In this document: piece by piece, positions 7,331 to 15,854 of the stretch | Layout: each line of letters opens with the position of its first letter | How positions within the stretch are numbered: the first letter of the stretch is position 1 | Origin: Billgrantia sulfidoxydans | GTDB lineage: Bacteria; Pseudomonadota; Gammaproteobacteria; Pseudomonadales; Halomonadaceae | DNA: 64,000 nt | Assembly (NCBI RefSeq): GCF_017868775.1 | Contig: NZ_CP053381.1 | Location: forward strand, 1,364,001 to 1,428,000 | Reading direction: 5' to 3' | Notes under the pieces: model-generated | What the model was told of the DNA's origin: nothing | Seen by the model: the letters and a program-made list of their open reading frames with translations, nothing else | The model's database searches: none | Position numbers and translations under genes: made by a program

Positions 7331-8809
7331 ATGACTGTACGTACTCGCATTGCGCCGTCACCCACCGGCGATCCTCACGTGGGAACCGCCTACATTGCGC
7401 TGTTCAATCTCTGCTTTGCGAGGCAGCGTGGCGGGCAATTCATCCTGCGCATCGAGGATACCGACCGTGTGCGCTCCACTGCCGAATCCGAGCAGATGAT
7501 TCTCGACTCGCTGCGCTGGCTCGGCCTCGAATGGGACGAGGGTCCCGATGTCGGCGGTCCGCATGGCCCCTACCGCCAGAGCGAGCGTGGCGATCTCTAC
7601 GCCGAGTACGCTCGCCAACTGATCGAGGCGGGGCATGCCTTCAAGTGCTACCGCACCAGTGAAGAGCTGGACGAACTGAGGGAGGCGCGCAAGGCGAGCG
7701 GCATGCATCTCGCGCTCAAACCCGCCGACCTGGCGCTGCCCGAGGAGGAGGCCACCCGCCGCGAGCGCGAGGGCTGGCCCTACGTGGTACGCATGAAGGT
7801 GCCCTCAGGCGGTACCTGCGTGATCGACGACATGCTGCGTGGCCCCATCGAAGTCGACTGGGCGCAGGTCGATGCCCAGGTGCTGCTCAAGTCCGATGGC
7901 ATGCCGACCTATCATCTGGCCAACGTGGTGGACGACCATTTGATGGGCATTACCCATGTGCTGCGTGGCGAGGAGTGGATCAACTCGGCGCCCAAGCATC
8001 AGTTGCTCTACGAATACTTCGGCTGGAGCATGCCGGCGCTGTGCCATATGCCGCTGTTGCGCAACCCCGACAAGTCGAAGCTCTCCAAGCGCAAGAATCC
8101 CACTTCCATCAACTATTACCGGCGCATGGGATTCTTGCCCCAGGCGGTGATCAACTACCTGGGCCGCATGGGCTGGTCGATGCCCGACGAGCGCGAGAAG
8201 TTCAGCCTCGACGAGATGATGGCACACTTCGACATCCAGCGGGTCTCGCTGGGCGGGCCTGTCTTCGACCTGGAGAAGCTCACCTGGCTCAATGGGCTCT
8301 ATATCCGTGAGGATCTGGATGACAGGGCATTCCTCGAGGCGCTGATGGAGTGGGCGTTCAACGAGGAGTATGTCGGCCAGATCCTGCCGCAGGTGCGGAC
8401 CCGAGTGGAGACGCTATCCCAGGTCGCGCCGCTGGCCGGCCATTTCTTCTCGGGCCTGCCGGCGATCGGTGAAGCCGACTTCGACAGCGCCAAGCTGGAG
8501 CGCGAGGAGCTGCTCAAGCTGCTTCAGTTCCTGGTGTGGCGCTTCGAGGCGGTGCCGGCCTGGCACAAGGAGGCGCTGCTCGCCGAGGTCAAGGCGCTGG
8601 CCGGCCACTTCGAGCTCAAGATGAAGGAGTTCCTGGCGCCCGTTTTCATCGCCGTCACCGGCTCCACCGCCAGCACCTCGGTCATGGACGCCATGGCGAT
8701 CCTCGGCTCCGACGTGACCCGGGCGCGGCTGCGTCATGCCATCGAGGTGCTCGGCGGGGTGTCCAAGAAGCAGGCCAAGCGCTTCGAGAAGGAGTACAAG
8801 GAGCTGTAA
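7331..8809 (+). CDS. gltX: Glutamyl-tRNA synthetase
   Basis: Class I aminoacyl-tRNA synthetase that charges tRNA-Glu with glutamate; 492 residues, the usual length. The HIGH-type signature is in [13 protein letters not shown] (residues 9-21) and the KMSKS-type signature is KLSKR at residues 250-254. The Rossmann fold and C-terminal anticodon-binding domain both look complete. AGGA precedes the ATG. The gene is followed, 123 bp on, by tRNA-Ala and tRNA-Glu, so enzyme and cognate tRNA are neighbours. Confidence 0.98.
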   Translation: MTVRTRIAPSPTGDPHVGTAYIALFNLCFARQRGGQFILRIEDTDRVRSTAESEQMILDSLRWLGLEWDEGPDVGGPHGPYRQSERGDLYAEYARQLIEAGHAFKCYRTSEELDELREARKASGMHLALKPADLALPEEEATRREREGWPYVVRMKVPSGGTCVIDDMLRGPIEVDWAQVDAQVLLKSDGMPTYHLANVVDDHLMGITHVLRGEEWINSAPKHQLLYEYFGWSMPALCHMPLLRNPDKSKLSKRKNPTSINYYRRMGFLPQAVINYLGRMGWSMPDEREKFSLDEMMAHFDIQRVSLGGPVFDLEKLTWLNGLYIREDLDDRAFLEALMEWAFNEEYVGQILPQVRTRVETLSQVAPLAGHFFSGLPAIGEADFDSAKLEREELLKLLQFLVWRFEAVPAWHKEALLAEVKALAGHFELKMKEFLAPVFIAVTGSTASTSVMDAMAILGSDVTRARLRHAIEVLGGVSKKQAKRFEKEYKEL

Positions 8810-8877
8810 GATGCGGCTGCGCCGCTTGAAAGAAGGAAGAGCGGCGCTTCGCCCTTGAAGAGGTGGGAAGGAAACGG

Positions 8878-8906
8878 TTGACGAAGATGGGGTGAATCAG
8901 TAACAT
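8878..8906 (+). promoter_or_regulatory. Promoter of the tRNA-Ala/tRNA-Glu unit
   Basis: TTGACG at 8878-8883, a 17-bp spacer and TAACAT at 8901-8906, with a GC-rich discriminator (ACGCCCCG) of the type found at stringently controlled stable-RNA promoters. The predicted start is about 20 bp before tRNA-Ala. Confidence 0.7.
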
Positions 8907-8932
8907 ACGCCCCGTCTTCACGGCACGCATAT

Positions 8933-9008
8933 GGGGCCTTAGCTCAGCTGGGAGAGCGCGACACTGGCAGTGTCGAGGTCAGCGGTTCGATCCCGCTAGG
9001 CTCCACCA
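8933..9008 (+). tRNA. tRNA-Ala (GGC anticodon)
   Basis: A complete 76-nt cloverleaf: acceptor GGGGCCT/AGGCTCC, D-arm GCTC/GAGC, anticodon arm CGACA-CTGGCAG-TGTCG with anticodon GGC, T-arm AGCGG-TTCGATC-CCGCT, and an encoded CCA. It reads GCC/GCU alanine codons. Confidence 0.97.
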
Positions 9009-9039
9009 ATCTTGCGTGCCGAATCGTGAATGACGCTGC

Positions 9040-9115
9040 GTCCCATTCGTCTAGTGGTCCAGGACACCGCCCTTTCACGGCGGGAACAGGGGTTCGAACC
9101 CCCTATGGGACGCCA
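9040..9115 (+). tRNA. tRNA-Glu (TTC anticodon)
   Basis: A complete 76-nt cloverleaf: acceptor GTCCCAT/ATGGGAC with a G discriminator and encoded CCA, anticodon arm CCGCC-CTTTCAC-GGCGG with anticodon TTC, T-arm GGGGT-TCGAACC-CCCTA (with an end mismatch). It follows tRNA-Ala by 31 nt, probably on the same transcript. A T-rich tail (CTTCTTTCTCATTTTTC) follows. Confidence 0.97.
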
Positions 9116-9611
9116 CTTCTTTCTCATTTTTCGTTCCCCTCTTGTCCTGCCGACTCATACCGCGGCCGGTTGTTGCGCACGTTGTGTATGGTTGCGTTAC
9201 TGTGCGTTTCCTTGCGTGAAAAACTCATTGAAGCGCCTATTTTCACGGCGTTTAGGGCTTGACTTGTCCACTTGTGCAATGTCCTGCCCGTCCTCCTGTG
9301 CGTAATCCCTTGAATCAGGCACTTTCCCGTGTGCAGTCGCAAAAAATCAAAATTATCAATGAGTTACGATTGGTCAAAAAGTGATCAATTTAACGGCAGG
9401 CCCCTTCTCATGCCGATTTGATGGAGTTTTCTTGCGGTTGTGAACAGGGTTATCCACAGAATGTGTGGAAAACGTCCCGGCCCTCCGGAAGCCTTGATTC
9501 GCTCCGTGTAATTTAGCGATTGTCAAGCGTTGGCTAGTACTTTTCTGGTACTTCCCGCTGAGGAGCGTCGCGGGTAGCCGACGCTCCTCGGCGGGCGGCT
9601 CGCGGCCCGGC
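9116..9611. other. Non-coding stretch with a DnaA-box pair
   Basis: About 500 bp between tRNA-Glu and the dehydrogenase gene, with an AT-rich section (about 9335-9400). A perfect DnaA box TTATCCACA is at 9450-9458, and a one-mismatch box in the opposite orientation (TTTTCCACA on the minus strand) at 9464-9472. I see no protein gene: the ORFs that cross it overlap tRNA-Glu or lack any family signal. No dnaA, dnaN or gidA is nearby, so I do not call it oriC. Confidence 0.5.
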
Positions 9612-10502
9612 TCAGCCGCGCCCGAGGCTGCGCAGGCGGCGCAGCAGGGAGGAGGTATCCCAGCGTCCTCCGCCGATGGCCTGCACGTCGCCATAGAACT
9701 GGTCGACGAGGGCGGTGACCGGCAGGCGAGCCTGAAGGCGGCGCGCCTGCTCGAGACAAATCCCCAGGTCCTTGCGCATCCAGTCGACGGCGAAGCCGTG
9801 CTCGTACTCGTCGGCGATCATGGTCTTGTGGCGATTCTCCATCTGCCAGGAGCCGGCGGCGCCCTTGGAGATCACGTCGATGACGCGCTGCTGGTCGAGT
9901 CCGGCCTGTTCGGCGAAATGCAGGCCCTCGGCCAGGCCCTGCACCAGGCCGGCAATGCAGATCTGGTTGACCATCTTGGTTAGCTGTCCGCTACCGGCGG
10001 GCCCCATCAGGGTCACGGCCTTGGCGTAGTGGCCGAGGGTTGCCTCGGCGCGGGCAAAATCCGCTTCCGTGCCACCGCACATGACCGTCAGCGCGCCGTT
10101 CTCTGCGCCTTGCTGGCCGCCCGAAACCGGCGCGTCGATGAAACCGATGCCTTTCGCGCGGCAGGCGCCATCGAGCTCCTCGGCGAGATCGGCCGAGGCG
10201 GTGGTGTGGTCGACCAGCAGGCTGCCCGCCGCCATGCCGGACAGCGCGCCCTGTTCGCCCACGGTGACCTGGCGAACGTCGTCGTCGTTGCCCACACAGA
10301 CCAGCACCAGGTCGGCGCCCTGGGCGGCTTCCGCGGGGGTGGCGTGGAAACTGCCGCCATATTCGGTGGTCCAGGCCCTGGCCTTGGCGTCGGTGCGGTT
10401 GTAGGCGCGCACGCTGAGCCCTGCTCGGGCCAGGTGACCGGCCATGGGATAGCCCATGACGCCCAGACCGATGAAGGCGACGGTGGAGATCTGCTGTTGC
10501 AT
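9612..10502 (-). CDS. 3-hydroxyisobutyrate dehydrogenase-family NAD(P)-dependent reductase
   Basis: A 296-residue beta-hydroxyacid dehydrogenase. The Rossmann motif GLGVMG (residues 12-17), the substrate-binding signature DAPVSGG, and GSGQLTKMVNQ with the probable catalytic Lys (about 171) are all present. Family members oxidise 3-hydroxyisobutyrate in valine breakdown or reduce tartronate semialdehyde (GarR/GlxR); the sequence alone does not decide between them and no valine or glyoxylate genes adjoin. The start at 10502 follows AGAGGGGGA; an upstream extension to 10565 is not conserved. It lies downstream of gltA on the same strand, separated by a hairpin. Confidence 0.88.
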   Translation of the reverse strand: MQQQISTVAFIGLGVMGYPMAGHLARAGLSVRAYNRTDAKARAWTTEYGGSFHATPAEAAQGADLVLVCVGNDDDVRQVTVGEQGALSGMAAGSLLVDHTTASADLAEELDGACRAKGIGFIDAPVSGGQQGAENGALTVMCGGTEADFARAEATLGHYAKAVTLMGPAGSGQLTKMVNQICIAGLVQGLAEGLHFAEQAGLDQQRVIDVISKGAAGSWQMENRHKTMIADEYEHGFAVDWMRKDLGICLEQARRLQARLPVTALVDQFYGDVQAIGGGRWDTSSLLRRLRSLGRG

Positions 10503-10581
10503 CGAGTGTTCCCCCTCTTGTGGATGGCAGCGCCGGGAGTCCGTCATGGCTCGCCTGGCCCGCATGGTAGGTCGAGACGCA

Positions 10582-10605
10582 GAAAGCCGCCCGAAGGCGG
10601 CTTTC
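10582..10605 (-). terminator. Probable terminator after gltA
   Basis: Ten-base-pair stem GAAAGCCGCC/GGCGGCTTTC with a CGAA loop. The T tract is short on either strand, so efficiency is uncertain. Confidence 0.6.
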
Positions 10606-10640
10606 CGTTGAGCATATGCGGCCGAGCCGCTTCCTCCGGC

Positions 10641-11924
10641 CTACTTGGCAGGATAGTCGCGCTGCGGATGGCCGGTGTAGAGCTGGCGCGGACGGCCGAT
10701 CTTGTAATCGCTGGAGAGCATCTCGTGCCAGTGGGAGATCCAGCCGATGGTGCGCGACACGGCGAAGATCACCGTGAACATGTTGGTCGGGATGCCCATC
10801 GCCTTGAGAATGATGCCGGAATAGAAGTCGACGTTGGGGTAGAGCTTACGCTCGACGAAGTATTCGTCCTCCAGGGCGATCTGCTCCAGGCGCTTGGCGA
10901 TCTTGAGCTGCGGGTCGTCGATGCCGAGCTCGGCCAACACCTCGTCGCAGGTCTCCTTCATCACCTTGGCGCGCGGGTCGAAGTTGCGATAGACGCGGTG
11001 GCCGAAGCCCATCAGCTTGAACGGGTCGTCCTTGTCCTTGGCTTTGTCGATGAAGCGCTGAATGTTCTCCTCGGAATCGTCGCCGATCTCGTCGAGCATC
11101 TTCAGCACCGCCTCGTTGGCGCCGCCGTGAGCCGGGCCCCATAACGCGGCAATCCCGGCGCTGATGCAGGCGAAGGGGTTGGCGCCGGTGGAGCCGGCCA
11201 GGCGCACCGTGGAGGTGGAGGCATTCTGTTCGTGGTCGGCGTGGAGCATGAAGATGCGATCCATGGCCTTGGCGTAGACCGGGTTGACCTTGTACTCCTC
11301 GCACGGGTTGCTGAACATCATGTAGAGGAAGTTCTCTGCATAGCTCAGATCGTTGCGCGGGTAGTTGAACGGCTGGCCGACGTTGTACTTGTAGGACATC
11401 GCCGCGATGGTCGGCATCTTGGCGATCAGGCGGATCGCGCTGATGACGCGGTCTTCCTCGATGGTGATGTCCAGATGATCATGATAGAAAGCCGCCAGAC
11501 CGCCGACCACGCCGCACAGGATCGACATCGGGTGGGCGTCGCGACGGAAGCCCTTGAAGAAGTTGTTGATCTGGTCGTGGACCATGGTGTGATTGCGGAC
11601 CCGCGACTCGAAGTCGGCATACTGCGCGTCGGTGGGCAGCTCGCCGAACAGCAGGGTGTAGCACAGCTCGACGAAGTTGGATTCCTTGGCCAGCTGATCG
11701 ATGGGATAACCGCGGTGCAGCAGCACGCCCTTGGCGCCATCGATATAGGTGATGGCCGACTGGCACGAGGAGGTTGCCATGAAGCCGGGGTCGTAGGTGA
11801 ACAGGCCATCGGCGCCGAGGCCGCGAACATCGACCACGTCAGGGCCCAGGGTGCCTGAGTAGACCGGCAGTTCGATCGTCTTGTCCAGGCCGTCTACCGT
11901 CAGTGTCGCTTTCCTGTCAGCCAT
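10641..11924 (-). CDS. gltA: Citrate synthase (type II, hexameric)
   Basis: Condenses acetyl-CoA and oxaloacetate to citrate, the entry step of the TCA cycle. The 427 residues match the large gram-negative form, which is usually NADH-inhibited. Visible active-site regions are [19 protein letters not shown] (substrate His) and the [13 protein letters not shown] segment containing the conserved Arg/His and Asp-rich catalytic area. The N-terminal beta-domain (about 1-50), characteristic of the allosteric type, is present. It is transcribed divergently from sdhCDAB over a 460-bp region holding consensus-like promoters for both directions. Confidence 0.98.
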   Translation of the reverse strand: MADRKATLTVDGLDKTIELPVYSGTLGPDVVDVRGLGADGLFTYDPGFMATSSCQSAITYIDGAKGVLLHRGYPIDQLAKESNFVELCYTLLFGELPTDAQYADFESRVRNHTMVHDQINNFFKGFRRDAHPMSILCGVVGGLAAFYHDHLDITIEEDRVISAIRLIAKMPTIAAMSYKYNVGQPFNYPRNDLSYAENFLYMMFSNPCEEYKVNPVYAKAMDRIFMLHADHEQNASTSTVRLAGSTGANPFACISAGIAALWGPAHGGANEAVLKMLDEIGDDSEENIQRFIDKAKDKDDPFKLMGFGHRVYRNFDPRAKVMKETCDEVLAELGIDDPQLKIAKRLEQIALEDEYFVERKLYPNVDFYSGIILKAMGIPTNMFTVIFAVSRTIGWISHWHEMLSSDYKIGRPRQLYTGHPQRDYPAK

Positions 11925-12011
11925 TCTGGCCTCCTCTCGAAGTCGAATAGAACGTTAACTCATTCTTTCGCAAACCCTGTTGAACCGCTGGCCCGCGAAA
12001 AAGGTCCGCCC

Positions 12012-12039
12012 ACTATAGAAGCGTTCCCGGGATTGTCAA
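12012..12039 (-). promoter_or_regulatory. gltA sigma-70 promoter
   Basis: On the minus strand: TTGACA (12039-12034), a 16-bp spacer, TATAGT (12017-12012). The predicted start is near 12005, giving an 80-nt leader. Confidence 0.82.
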
Positions 12040-12224
12040 TTGGGCCAAAGAGACCCTCTCCTTATGCAATGCGCATCGCCTTGTATAATATTTGGGTAAT
12101 AAATGGTGCTTTGCACCACTGGAGGGCGTCGCGGGCCGTCGGTTGGTCGAGAAGGCCCCCGTGAGGCCCATGCCATGAGCGTGCCGGTGGGCTTGTACCA
12201 TGGTCGAGTCAGGGCGGCGCGCAT

Positions 12225-12253
12225 TTGTCACTGGGGGTTCATGTCCCTATAAT
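12225..12253 (+). promoter_or_regulatory. sdhC sigma-70 promoter
   Basis: TTGTCA (12225-12230), a 17-bp spacer, TATAAT (12248-12253). It would give a leader of about 125 nt before the sdhC GTG, long enough for post-transcriptional control. Confidence 0.85.
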
Positions 12254-12386
12254 CCACACCGCGCGACTGGCAGGTACTCGTTGTCATGCCCGTCCCGGCA
12301 GCGGCGAGCCCCCTACCTCAAACCACCGCCCGCTCGAGCCTGGTCCCATCGGATGTAGAGCGAGCCAAGAGAGTGTGTATAGAGCC

Positions 12387-12764
12387 GTGAATAGCAAACG
12401 ACCCGTCAACCTAGATCTCACCACGATACATTTCCCGCTTCCCGCCTTGACGTCGATCGCCCACCGTATCACCGGCGTTATCCTGTTCGTTGGCCTCATC
12501 TTCGCCTTCTGGGCCCTCGACAAGTCGCTGTCTTCTCCCGAGGGCTTTGCGGCCGTCAAGGACGCGTTGGCCAACAATATCCTGGCGAAGCTGATTGCCT
12601 GGGGCCTGCTGTCGGCTCTGGCGTTCCATTTCGTGGCCGGCATCAAGCACCTGCTGATGGACGCCGGCTATGGCGTGACCCTGGAGGGTGGCGTCAAGAA
12701 GGCACAGGCCACTGTGGTCCTGAGTGCCGTCCTGATCATTCTGGCGGGAGTCTGGGTATGGTAA
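12387..12764 (+). CDS. sdhC: Succinate dehydrogenase cytochrome b556 subunit
   Basis: Membrane subunit of complex II that anchors SdhAB and binds haem b and ubiquinone; 125 residues with three transmembrane helices (about 25-45, 65-85, 103-123). HRITG near residue 28 and HFVAGIKH near 84 hold the conserved His and quinone-site residues. I place the start at the GTG at 12387 because family members begin M-NSKRPVNLDL; upstream in-frame codons have no similarity. The ribosome binding site is weak. First gene of the sdhCDAB unit; its end overlaps sdhD. Confidence 0.95.
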   Translation: MNSKRPVNLDLTTIHFPLPALTSIAHRITGVILFVGLIFAFWALDKSLSSPEGFAAVKDALANNILAKLIAWGLLSALAFHFVAGIKHLLMDAGYGVTLEGGVKKAQATVVLSAVLIILAGVWVW

Positions 12765-13105
12765 CCAATATCACCAATCTGGGTCGCAGTGGCCTCTCCG
12801 ACTGGCTGATCCAGCGGGTCTCGGCCATCATCCTGGCGCTCTATACGGTTTTCATCGTCGCGTACCTGCTGTTCAATCCCGGGCTCGACTACGTCACCTG
12901 GAGCAACCTGTTTGCCCAGACCTGGATGCGCATCTTCTCCCTGCTGGCCTTCATCTCGCTTGCCGGGCACGCCTGGATCGGCCTGTGGACCGTGACCACC
13001 GACTATCTCAAGTCGGCCAGCCTGCGCATCGGCGCCCAGATCGTCATCATTCTGGCCATCTTCGTGTTCCTGGTCTGGGGCATTCAAGTTCTGTGGGGAG
13101 CCTGA
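12758..13105 (+). CDS. sdhD: Succinate dehydrogenase membrane anchor subunit
   Basis: Second membrane subunit of complex II, 115 residues with three predicted helices. DWLIQRVSAI at the start of helix 1 and SLAGHAWIGLWTVTTDYL, with the likely haem-ligand His, are typical of SdhD. It overlaps the end of sdhC by 7 nt, suggesting translational coupling, and stops 3 nt before sdhA. Confidence 0.95.
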   Translation: MVTNITNLGRSGLSDWLIQRVSAIILALYTVFIVAYLLFNPGLDYVTWSNLFAQTWMRIFSLLAFISLAGHAWIGLWTVTTDYLKSASLRIGAQIVIILAIFVFLVWGIQVLWGA

Positions 13106-13108
13106 TTC

Positions 13109-14881
13109 ATGTCTAACATGCGTACCTTGTCCTACGACGCCATCATCATCGGCGGTGGCGGTTCCGGCCTGCGCGCCGCGCTCGAGCTGGCCAAGTCCGG
13201 CAAGAAGACCGCCGTGCTGTCCAAGGTCTTCCCGACCCGCTCGCATACCGTCTCCGCCCAGGGCGGCATCACCTGTGCCATCGCGTCGGCCGACCCCAAC
13301 GACGACTGGCGCTGGCACATGTACGACACCGTCAAGGGCGGCGACTACATCACCGACCAGGACGCCGCGGAGTACATGTGCTCCGAGGGCCCCAAGGCGG
13401 TCTTCGAACTCGAGCACATGGGCCTGCCGTTCTCGCGCTTCGACAACGGCCGCATCTACCAGCGTCCGTTCGGCGGCCAGTCCAAGAACTTCGGTGAAGG
13501 CGGCCAGGCAGCACGCACCTGCGCCGCGGCCGACCGTACCGGCCATGCCCTGCTGCACACGCTGTACCAGAACAACCTGAAGAACAACACCACCTTCCTC
13601 AACGAGTGGTTCGCGGTCGACCTGGTCAAGAACGCCAACGGCGACGTGGTGGGCTGCATCGCCATGTGCATCGAGACCGGCGAAGTGGTGCACGTTCAGT
13701 CCAAGGCCACCGTCATGGCCACCGGTGGCGCGGGCCGCATCTACGCCTCCACCACCAACGCGCTGATCAACACCGGTGACGGCATCGGCATGGCGCTGCG
13801 CGCCGGCTTCCCGATGCAGGACATGGAGATGTGGCAGTTCCACCCCACCGGCATCTACGGTGCCGGCGTGCTGGTCACCGAGGGCTGCCGCGGCGAGGGT
13901 GGCTACCTGGTCAACAAGGATGGCGAGCGTTTCATGGAGCGCTACGCGCCCAATGCCAAGGACCTCGCCGGCCGCGACGTGGTGGCGCGCTCCATGGTCA
14001 TGGAGATCCTCGAGGGCCGCGGCTGCGGCGAGAAGGGCGACCATGTCTTCCTCAAGCTCGACCACCTGGGCGAGGAGGTGCTCAACAAGCGCCTGCCGGG
14101 CATCAGCGAACTGTCCAAGATCTTCGCCCACGTCGATCCGGTCAATGCGCCGATTCCGGTGGTGCCGACCTGCCACTACATGATGGGCGGAATTCCGACC
14201 AACGTGCATGGCCAGGCGATCATGCAGGACGCCGACGGCAACGATCGCGTCGTCAACGGCCTGTTCGCCTGCGGCGAGGCGGCCTGCGTTTCGGTCCACG
14301 GCGCCAACCGCCTGGGCGGCAACTCGCTGCTCGACCTGGTGGTGTTCGGTCGTGCGGCGGGCATGTTCATCGAGGGCGCGCTCAACGAGGGCATCGACTA
14401 CCTCGGCGCCACCGACTCCGACATCGACGCGGCGATGAAGCGCATCACGCGCTGGAACGAGTCCACCGGCGGCGAGTCCGTGGCGGCACTGAAGACCGAG
14501 CTGCAGGGCATCATGCAGAACTCTTTCGGCGTGTTCCGCCAGGAGGAGCACATGCAGGAGGGCGTCAAGCAGCTCGCCGACCTGCGCGGCCGCATCGCCG
14601 AGGCGCACCTGGCCGACAAGTCCGGCGCCTTCAATACCGCTCGCGTCGAGGCGCTCGAGCTCGACAACCTGATGGAAGTGGCCGAGGCCACCGCCATCGC
14701 GGCGCTGGAGCGCAAGGAGAGCCGCGGCGCCCATTCGCGCTACGACTACCCGGACCGTGACGACACCAACTGGCTGAAGCACTCCATGTACTTCCCGGCC
14801 GAGAAGCGGGTCGGCAAGCGCGACGTCAACTTCAAGCCGAAGACCGTCGACACCTTCGAGCCGAAAATCCGTACCTATTAA
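13109..14881 (+). CDS. sdhA: Succinate dehydrogenase flavoprotein subunit
   Basis: Catalytic subunit of complex II that oxidises succinate to fumarate and passes electrons to SdhB; 590 residues. The FAD-binding [10 protein letters not shown] is at 15-24, and [10 protein letters not shown] carries His46, the residue to which FAD is covalently bound in the family. The active-site segments QFHPTGIYG and GRDVVAR are present, as is the [13 protein letters not shown] motif near 400. The C-terminus ends in [15 protein letters not shown], typical of proteobacterial SdhA. It sits between sdhD and sdhB, 14 bp before the latter. Confidence 0.98.
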   Translation: MSNMRTLSYDAIIIGGGGSGLRAALELAKSGKKTAVLSKVFPTRSHTVSAQGGITCAIASADPNDDWRWHMYDTVKGGDYITDQDAAEYMCSEGPKAVFELEHMGLPFSRFDNGRIYQRPFGGQSKNFGEGGQAARTCAAADRTGHALLHTLYQNNLKNNTTFLNEWFAVDLVKNANGDVVGCIAMCIETGEVVHVQSKATVMATGGAGRIYASTTNALINTGDGIGMALRAGFPMQDMEMWQFHPTGIYGAGVLVTEGCRGEGGYLVNKDGERFMERYAPNAKDLAGRDVVARSMVMEILEGRGCGEKGDHVFLKLDHLGEEVLNKRLPGISELSKIFAHVDPVNAPIPVVPTCHYMMGGIPTNVHGQAIMQDADGNDRVVNGLFACGEAACVSVHGANRLGGNSLLDLVVFGRAAGMFIEGALNEGIDYLGATDSDIDAAMKRITRWNESTGGESVAALKTELQGIMQNSFGVFRQEEHMQEGVKQLADLRGRIAEAHLADKSGAFNTARVEALELDNLMEVAEATAIAALERKESRGAHSRYDYPDRDDTNWLKHSMYFPAEKRVGKRDVNFKPKTVDTFEPKIRTY

Positions 14882-14895
14882 GGGGGAGTCACGAG

Positions 14896-15600
14896 ATGCT
14901 TCAGGTATCCATCTACCGCTACAACCCGGAAACCGACTCCGCGCCCTACATGCAGGAGTACCAGCTCGACACCCAGGGCCGCGACCTGATGGTGCTCAAC
15001 GTGCTGGAGATGCTCAAGGCCGAAGACACCACCCTGGCCTTCCGCCGCAGCTGCCGCGAGGGCGTGTGCGGCTCCGACGGCATGAACATGAACGGCAAGA
15101 ACGGCCTGGCCTGCATCACCTCGCTGTCCGACGTGGTCAAGGACAACAAGCTGGTGCTGCGTCCGCTGCCGGGCCTGCCGGTGGTGCGCGACCTGGTGGT
15201 CGACATGGGGCTGTTCTACAAGCAGTACGAGCGCATCCAGCCGTACCTGCAGAACGACACCCCGGCGCCGGCCATCGAGCGCCTGCAGTCGCCGGAGGAC
15301 CGCGATAAGCTCGACGGCCTCTACGAGTGCATCCTGTGCGCCTGCTGCTCCACCTCCTGCCCGTCGTTCTGGTGGAACCCGGACAAGTTCGTCGGCCCGG
15401 CCGGCCTGCTGCAGTCCTACCGCTTCCTGGCGGACTCGCGGGATACCGCCACCCGCGAGCGCCTGTCCGAGCTGGAGGACCCGTTCAGCGTGTTCCGCTG
15501 CCGCGGCATCATGAACTGTGTCGCGGTGTGCCCGAAAGGGCTCAACCCCACGCGGGCGATCGGCAAGATCCGCGACATGCTGCTGGCGAATGCCACTTAA
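14896..15600 (+). CDS. sdhB: Succinate dehydrogenase iron-sulfur subunit
   Basis: Electron-transfer subunit of complex II, 234 residues. The [2Fe-2S] site is CREGVCGSDG...GLAC (Cys53, Cys58, Asp61, Cys73; the Asp third ligand is as in E. coli). The [4Fe-4S] and [3Fe-4S] sites are in CILCACCSTSCP and CRGIMNCVAVCPKGLNP. GGGGGAG precedes the start. Two strong hairpins follow before sucA. Confidence 0.98.
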   Translation: MLQVSIYRYNPETDSAPYMQEYQLDTQGRDLMVLNVLEMLKAEDTTLAFRRSCREGVCGSDGMNMNGKNGLACITSLSDVVKDNKLVLRPLPGLPVVRDLVVDMGLFYKQYERIQPYLQNDTPAPAIERLQSPEDRDKLDGLYECILCACCSTSCPSFWWNPDKFVGPAGLLQSYRFLADSRDTATRERLSELEDPFSVFRCRGIMNCVAVCPKGLNPTRAIGKIRDMLLANAT

Positions 15601-15637
15601 ATCGTGGCGCGTAGCTTGCTATCATACTGGCCGCAGT

Positions 15638-15664
15638 TCGACCGCGACGTCATGTCGCGGTCGA
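15638..15664 (+). repeat. Perfect inverted repeat in the sdhB-sucA gap
   Basis: An 11-bp stem TCGACCGCGAC/GTCGCGGTCGA around GTCAT. No T tract follows, so it looks more like an RNA-processing or stabilising element than a terminator. Confidence 0.7.
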
Positions 15665-15682
15665 CTCGCCGACGACAAGCAA

Positions 15683-15712
15683 GAGAGCCGGTGCCCGAGG
15701 TGCCGGCTCTTG
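15683..15712 (+). repeat. Second hairpin in the sdhB-sucA gap
   Basis: AGAGCCGG/CCGGCTCT with an 11-nt loop, 18 bp after the previous hairpin and also without a T tract. Confidence 0.6.
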
Positions 15713-15854
15713 AGCATGAATTGCAAGGATTCCGGCCTCGCGGCCGGAGCCGCCGGGAAAGAGAAGATGCCCCTCCGGCAGGGCACCAGCCAAGCCGTCG
15801 CGGCTGGCCCGCAACGGCGCCGACAACACCCCATCAGTGTAGGGTGACCGAGAG

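Larger units (their letters stand above)
11925..12386. other. Divergent gltA/sdhC regulatory region
   Basis: A 460-bp non-coding region containing the two promoters listed separately. It also holds a small perfect hairpin TGGTGC-TTT-GCACCA at 12104-12118, just downstream of another TATAAT (12084-12089) for which I find no -35. The centre is GC-rich and holds no ORF with family similarity. Confidence 0.6.

Noticed and set aside
9026..9305. ORFs overlapping tRNA-Glu
   Set aside because: They translate the tRNA itself and have no plausible start or similarity.
9450..9472. Chromosomal replication origin
   Set aside because: Only two DnaA boxes and no dnaA, dnaN, gidA or rpmH nearby.
8933..9611. 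tRNA-Glu as an integration site for a mobile element
   Set aside because: No integrase, no direct repeat of the tRNA 3' end and no foreign genes downstream.
12668..14782. 704-residue open frame on the minus strand across sdhA
   Set aside because: It is fully antisense to sdhA and is a codon-bias shadow of a GC-rich gene; no start signal or family similarity. The same holds for long frames opposite sucA, sucB, lpd and gabD.
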